Assembly (NCBI GenBank): GCA_018340805.1
Contig: JACMZG010000008.1
Coordinates: 21,933,930-21,997,929 of the forward strand
Origin: Microvelia longipes
Taxonomy: Eukaryota; Arthropoda; Insecta; Hemiptera; Veliidae
DNA length: 64,000 nt
Direction of reading: 5' to 3'
In this document: positions 59,591-64,000 of the stretch, piece after piece
Numbering within the stretch: position 1 is the first letter of the stretch
How the letters are laid out: each line of letters starts with the position of its first letter
Translations under genes and position numbers: made by a program
The notes under the pieces: generated by a model
What the model was told of the DNA's origin: nothing
The model's database searches: none
What the model saw: only the letters and a program-made list of their open reading frames with translations

Positions 59591-62164
59591 TTGTAAGTGC
59601 AGTTTTCTAAATGCCTATATTTTTAAGACGATATTCTAGGCAAAAGTCAATAAAATATAAAATCAACATAGTAAAAAATGATAGGGTTAATGATTTCTCA
59701 GTAATTTTTATTGAACATGCAGTAAAATGCACTAAAGATTCTCAACTAAATACTTAGTCTGGCGAAAAAAGAACAAACATACAGCAAAGGGGTCCCTTTC
59801 AAATATATTTTCTGGGATCCGCAACCAATTTTTTACCATAAGTGATTCGACGAGACCGGATTTAGTGGCAAATACTTATTATTATATTTAAATCGTATTA
59901 AATTTCAACTCCTAGTGTTAATTTCTTTTCAACAATTTTTAAAGAATAGTGTATGTTATTTTATCAATTATGAACTAGTGCTGGTAATATGATGAAATAT
60001 GGCACATTTAGGTTTGGTTTTATATAAAACACAAATGCTTCAAACATTAAAAAAACGTATTCTGTTATTTTGTTTGCGTTTTATAAAGTTTTATCTAATT
60101 CAGGTGGACGTTAATGAATATCTAAATAACAATTAAAGGACTCTTTTAACAAAAAATATATATCGTCAATAGTAAATCACTTCCAACCTAACAAGAGACC
60201 ATCATCCGTGCTTACCAGTCAGTCATCGGCTAGATCAGTCTGTTTTTAATATCAGGGCCTCGTTTTACGAAAATATATAAGTCTTTTATTATCAAAATTG
60301 GTAAAAAACAAACTTGTATTGACAAATCTACGAGTGTTACTAAGGATGCACTAGTACATTTGTAGCATTTTTCTATTTAATAAACAAAATTTTCAAGTCT
60401 GCTACAATTACTTGTAAGATACACTAGTAAAATTTCTCTCCAAGTCTGAACCTAGGTAGACTGAATTACGAGTTCATTTTACTAATATAAAACTAAGTTT
60501 TTATCGTCAACTTTTAGTTTATTAGTAATCTAGTGATCAATATAAGTTTGTAAAACGCTAGTTACTTCTCATATTTTAAAAATAATTGCATTCGAAAAAA
60601 AATAAATGAATGAAACTAGGTTTTAATAATATTTTGACAAATTATTCACAAAAACTCTTGTACGTTATAAATTCGTAAGGGGGGTAATCAAATTATAATA
60701 GAATTTGATACAAATATTCTAGCGGCACAATAATGCTTAAAGCTTGCTGTTTTAAGTTTCTAGCATAATCTCACTGGAAGCTATTGAAACAGAAATACAT
60801 GCAGACTGACAATTGGAAACACCAATTTAAAAGGTCTTGAAAATAATCATCGGTCGTATGATTGTTATCACAAACACAGATCAGCGTACCAAATAGAAAC
60901 GTTTTTTTTTTTTTTTTAAATAAAAACGTTTCTATTTGGTACAGCGATCAAACACAGGTCTTTTCCTAAATACCTGAGGAATGACGTATTAAAAAGTAAC
61001 AATATTTTGGATTTTATATTAAGATAACAAAAATGCAATCAATCGTGATTTATTTCAATGAGGTTTATTAAAATTTATTTAGTACTTGTTTTAGGTCAAG
61101 TTGGGGTTTGAAAACTTTTTACGTTTTTTTACATTTTTTTTGCAGTGTTAACAATATTTAAATTTTCTCTGGAAATTTAGAGGTTTCTATTTTTTGTAAG
61201 ACTTTTATTTGTTTCAAACTCGGGTTTATAAGACTGTGAGGAGGAACTATTTGAAGCTCCCGGCTTCTCTAGCTCCATATCTAAACTTATTACTTTAAGA
61301 AATTTAACTTGCTTTTCTCTGAGCCCATCTCAAGTTCCTTTTCCGTCACTTAAAAACTAGAGCAAAAAAATGTGAAATCTTATTTTTTGTCTTAAGTGTA
61401 CTCTTTAACTTTTTTTTCTTAAAAAAAGAAAGGAAACCTTAAAAGTAAGAAAGAATTCTCAGTAAGAAAAGTATTGCGGTCCAGAGATAACTTCGATAGT
61501 TATTGCCTTTTTTCTAGCCAGTGATATTAGAACCACGGCTGGGTCATGCCAAGCCACAAATTATGACCTCCCTAACCAAGAAAAGAAAATTCATTAGAAC
61601 CGATATAAAAACAGTTGCAAAGGGTGCTTCATCCCTTTACCGAAAGCTTTAATTCCAGTCGGAAATTAAAAGAATAACCCTGGCAGCATTTACCCGCAGT
61701 GGATTTAATATAAAATATAAACTGTTTTTGCTATCCCCTCCCGACCGACGAAACGCTAACTTCCTAAAAACTCCAAAACTCAACAATATCTAGTTTTTAT
61801 TCCCTGCTCGCTTCTCCTTTTTCCTCAATTTAATTATTCAAATGAATGATCTGTAAATGAAAAATGTTTTTTTCTAGATAGGCACGAATTCATATTATCT
61901 TATGCGAGAAAACTAGAGGGTAGATTTCCGAAAACTTATTATCAAAAAGAATATTAGATGAAATATTACAAGAAATGACCTTAAGAAAGTAGGGTGAAAC
62001 TACCATTAACTTAATAATATTCAATGTCAGTAAGACGGTGTTTTAAACTCTTGTTTTGTAATCAAAGATTTCTTTCCTAGTTAAAATACCTTTATCTTTC
62101 TGAACTGTAAAAATTTGATTTTATTCGATTCTGCAACCAAAAAGCATAAACAAGTCATTTTCCC
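59591..62164. other. no recognisable gene
   Basis: AT-rich; contains the inverted repeat at 60886-60942. Confidence 0.4.
60886..60942. repeat. inverted repeat around a T/A run
   Basis: 'gtaccaaatagaaacgtttt' and 'aaaacgtttctatttggtac' are perfect complements flanking a T run and AAATAA. The flanks share a direct repeat (CAAACACAG at about 60871 and 60950), so a short duplication-inversion event is likely. Confidence 0.7.
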
Positions 62165-62173
62165 TGCCAGAAA

Positions 62174-62512
62174 ATGACAGTGGTGGAGACGATTAGTCAC
62201 GCGAAGGTGCAATACTCCTTGCCAATTGGGGGTATGCGCCTGGCGGAGGGGTTTTACCTCAAGAGTTTTAGTGGGATAAGGCCTGACAATCGTTGCTACG
62301 GTACCGGCTGGGTAGAACACGAGAAGTCGGTCAGTCCCCTTCATGGTACCTTTGCCATGGGCTTGGCTTCATCACCGTCATTTCCCAAAAGGAAATCCTA
62401 GGTAGACGAACCTTCGGATGATCAGGAGCCATCCCCTTTTAGGGGTGTTGGCTGCTTTGATTCCGACAGAAAAAGCTTTCTTCTAAAGGCCGTCGCGTTT
62501 CCTCTCCGTTGA
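62174..62512 (+). pseudogene. GC-richer island with a broken ~112-codon frame, origin unknown
   Basis: One frame starting at ATG 62174 is open for 75 codons, hits a TAG at 62399-62401, and continues in the same frame for 36 more codons to TGA at 62510-62512. The translation is compositionally protein-like ('LPIGGMRLAEGFYLKSFSGI', 'VDEPSDDQEPSPFRGVGCFD'), unlike the Ile/Lys/Asn-rich chance frames elsewhere, and the DNA is clearly GC-richer than its surroundings. The reverse strand is also open for 87 codons (62081-62344), so the coding strand is not certain. It may be a decayed exon, a retrocopy or a transposon ORF. I recognise no family. Confidence 0.3.
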
Positions 62513-63204
62513 CAATAAACATCAAACACAATAAACATTAATACTTAGAATAAAAATAAAACAGGTCATAGACAAGTATGCAGCGGAATGAAGCACTTCG
62601 ACCACATAACACTCGATTTCGCTCGAGCGTTAGGATTCCCACCTTAACTATAGAATCCTACCGGTTATCTTGCTGTGCAGCAGCTTTATTTTGGAAAGCG
62701 TAGCAAGCTTCTAAACCTTTTACAAAGTCATATCACAAAATTTTATTATATGAAAGGTGTTACTCACCATTATCATGGATTTTGTGGTACTGACTTCTTC
62801 CTTTTCTAATTATACTCTTCATACAGAATTCTGAGTGCCGTATTAAAAATAATTTTAATATTTTCAAAGGGCTCATGTCAGAATTTTATGTTACAGCTAC
62901 TACAATTCGACTATTAAAATTAATAGTTTAAAGCCATTATTATTTTTATTAACCATGTTGTCTTATTTATGACTTTTTTTTAACTTACTTAATAACTTAA
63001 GTTTTGAATTCCAGCATAAAAAGGAATAAAAAGATATGTGTGCAAGAGACATGTAGCTATAAATCAAAGAACAGAAAATAATAAAACGATATTATAAAAC
63101 AAGAAGGGGGATTAGAACTAAACGAATATATCAATATGTTTGCTGACCAAGCATATACATACATGTATATTCTTTATTTACTTTATTCCGTTTAGTTCAA
63201 ACTA
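62513..63204. other. no recognisable feature
   Basis: AT-rich flank; nothing assigned. Confidence 0.4.
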
Positions 63205-63345
63205 CAGCTAGAGAAAAAACTCAGGAGGCCTTAAAAACGCCTGAAACGTATAATCAATTCCGGTTACATCCCGGTTTCGGATTTTTTTGCTAACACAATA
63301 CATTTCCTATATACCTACGGTATAAATGAAAAAAAGTAAAAATGT
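63205..63345 (-). repeat. 5S-like repeat family, 5' end fragment
   Basis: The + strand reads 'aaactcaggaggccttaaaa', 'acgcctgaaacgtataatca', 'catcccggtttcggattttt' and 'cctatatacctacggtataa', matching the reverse-strand copy at 24730-24830. Confidence 0.55.
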
Positions 63346-64000
63346 ATTCAAAATTTTAAATAATTTAATAAAAGAACACTACGCTTATCGTCTTTTTGAC
63401 GCAAAGTTGGGATTTTCTACACCTAATTATCCTTTTGACTTTGATTCCATTTCATCAAATATTAGTTCATCCCTTTGATATGCATTTTGATGTTGTGAAA
63501 AATGTGAAGTGCATAATCATTTTCAAATACCTAAATACAGACACTATTTGGTTTTATAATACAGACACTAATTATTGAGATATGCAGATGCTGAAAATTG
63601 GACATTTGATGGAAAAGGATGTTTTCATTTTGTTCCAATACTACCTCTCCTATACGAAGAGCAACGTAATATAGAAATAATAGACAAAGTCTAGCAAACA
63701 AAAGGATGTTCTCAATTCTGAGGACAAAAGAAAATGTTAAAGAATTCAAGCACTTCAGAGTCTTGGGGGATGCATTTGAGTCTCTTAGGACTTTGAGTTA
63801 AAAGCTGAAGTTATCTCAGAGACAAAGATAATATCTCTCTTTACTATTTTAACAATGTTATAATATTAAATTTTAAATATTACCATTATACTTTGCTGTC
63901 ACAAGTTTACTGTGTTAAAGTAGAAAAGTTCGATTTCAATCATCCAAATAATACTTTGGAAAAGATCTTTTTTACAGTGGCGACTATATTTACTGTCGAG
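63346..64000. other. no recognisable feature
   Basis: AT-rich to the window edge; two short overlapping open frames on opposite strands (63396-63749) are unconvincing. Confidence 0.4.

Overview
This is a gene-poor, strongly AT-rich eukaryotic window with no sign of bacterial organisation: no operons, no ribosome-binding-site spacing and no dense coding. Its repeat types (tRNA-derived SINE, 5S-rRNA-like SINE, non-LTR retrotransposon debris, long (TA)n tracts, foldback elements) fit an animal genome, most likely an arthropod and plausibly an insect. I cannot name the species. I found no recognisable multi-exon cellular gene. Most open frames are short and arise inside repeats.

Layout. 1-7.6 kb: old repeat debris, including two long copies of a dispersed family whose body contains a piece related to 5S rRNA (best at 4393-4449). 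7.6-19 kb: (TA)n tracts, a decayed reverse-transcriptase fragment (14341-14690), a DNA-transposon-like end with about 94-bp subterminal repeats (15984-16415), and several 5S-like family fragments. 19.6-21.5 kb: a young tRNA-derived SINE with 16-bp target-site duplications (19668-19908), then the only substantial intact ORF, a 248-residue N-terminally anchored protein of unknown family (20710-21456). 24-28.4 kb: a reverse-strand 5S-like copy, a long (TA)n, an inverted pair of satellite pieces (26991-27399), and more 5S-like copies. 31-41 kb: SINEs, three long palindromes or MITEs, and foldback elements. 47.7-48.8 kb: the frameshifted 3' part of a non-LTR retrotransposon. 49.9-59.1 kb: a composite repeat region.

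The most remarkable feature is a 4.1-kb tandem satellite at 53711-57798: 13 monomers of about 316 bp, each carrying a hammerhead self-cleaving ribozyme motif. The core, stem II and stem III are clear, but stem I is the bare palindrome GGCGCC with no loop. As I read it, the ribozyme can fold only when stem I is shared between two tandem monomers (or two molecules), so multimeric transcripts would be cut into monomers that could no longer recleave themselves. The array is flanked by two nearly identical ~1-kb copies of a composite element: tRNA-like module A, (TA)n, module B, then a foldback. That element also occurs without the satellite at 49861-51498 and in reduced forms at 34941-35765 and 39311-40298. 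A dispersed satellite copy near 27 kb ends exactly at the predicted cleavage nucleotide.

All calls come from reading the sequence by eye; no alignment, folding program or database search was run.
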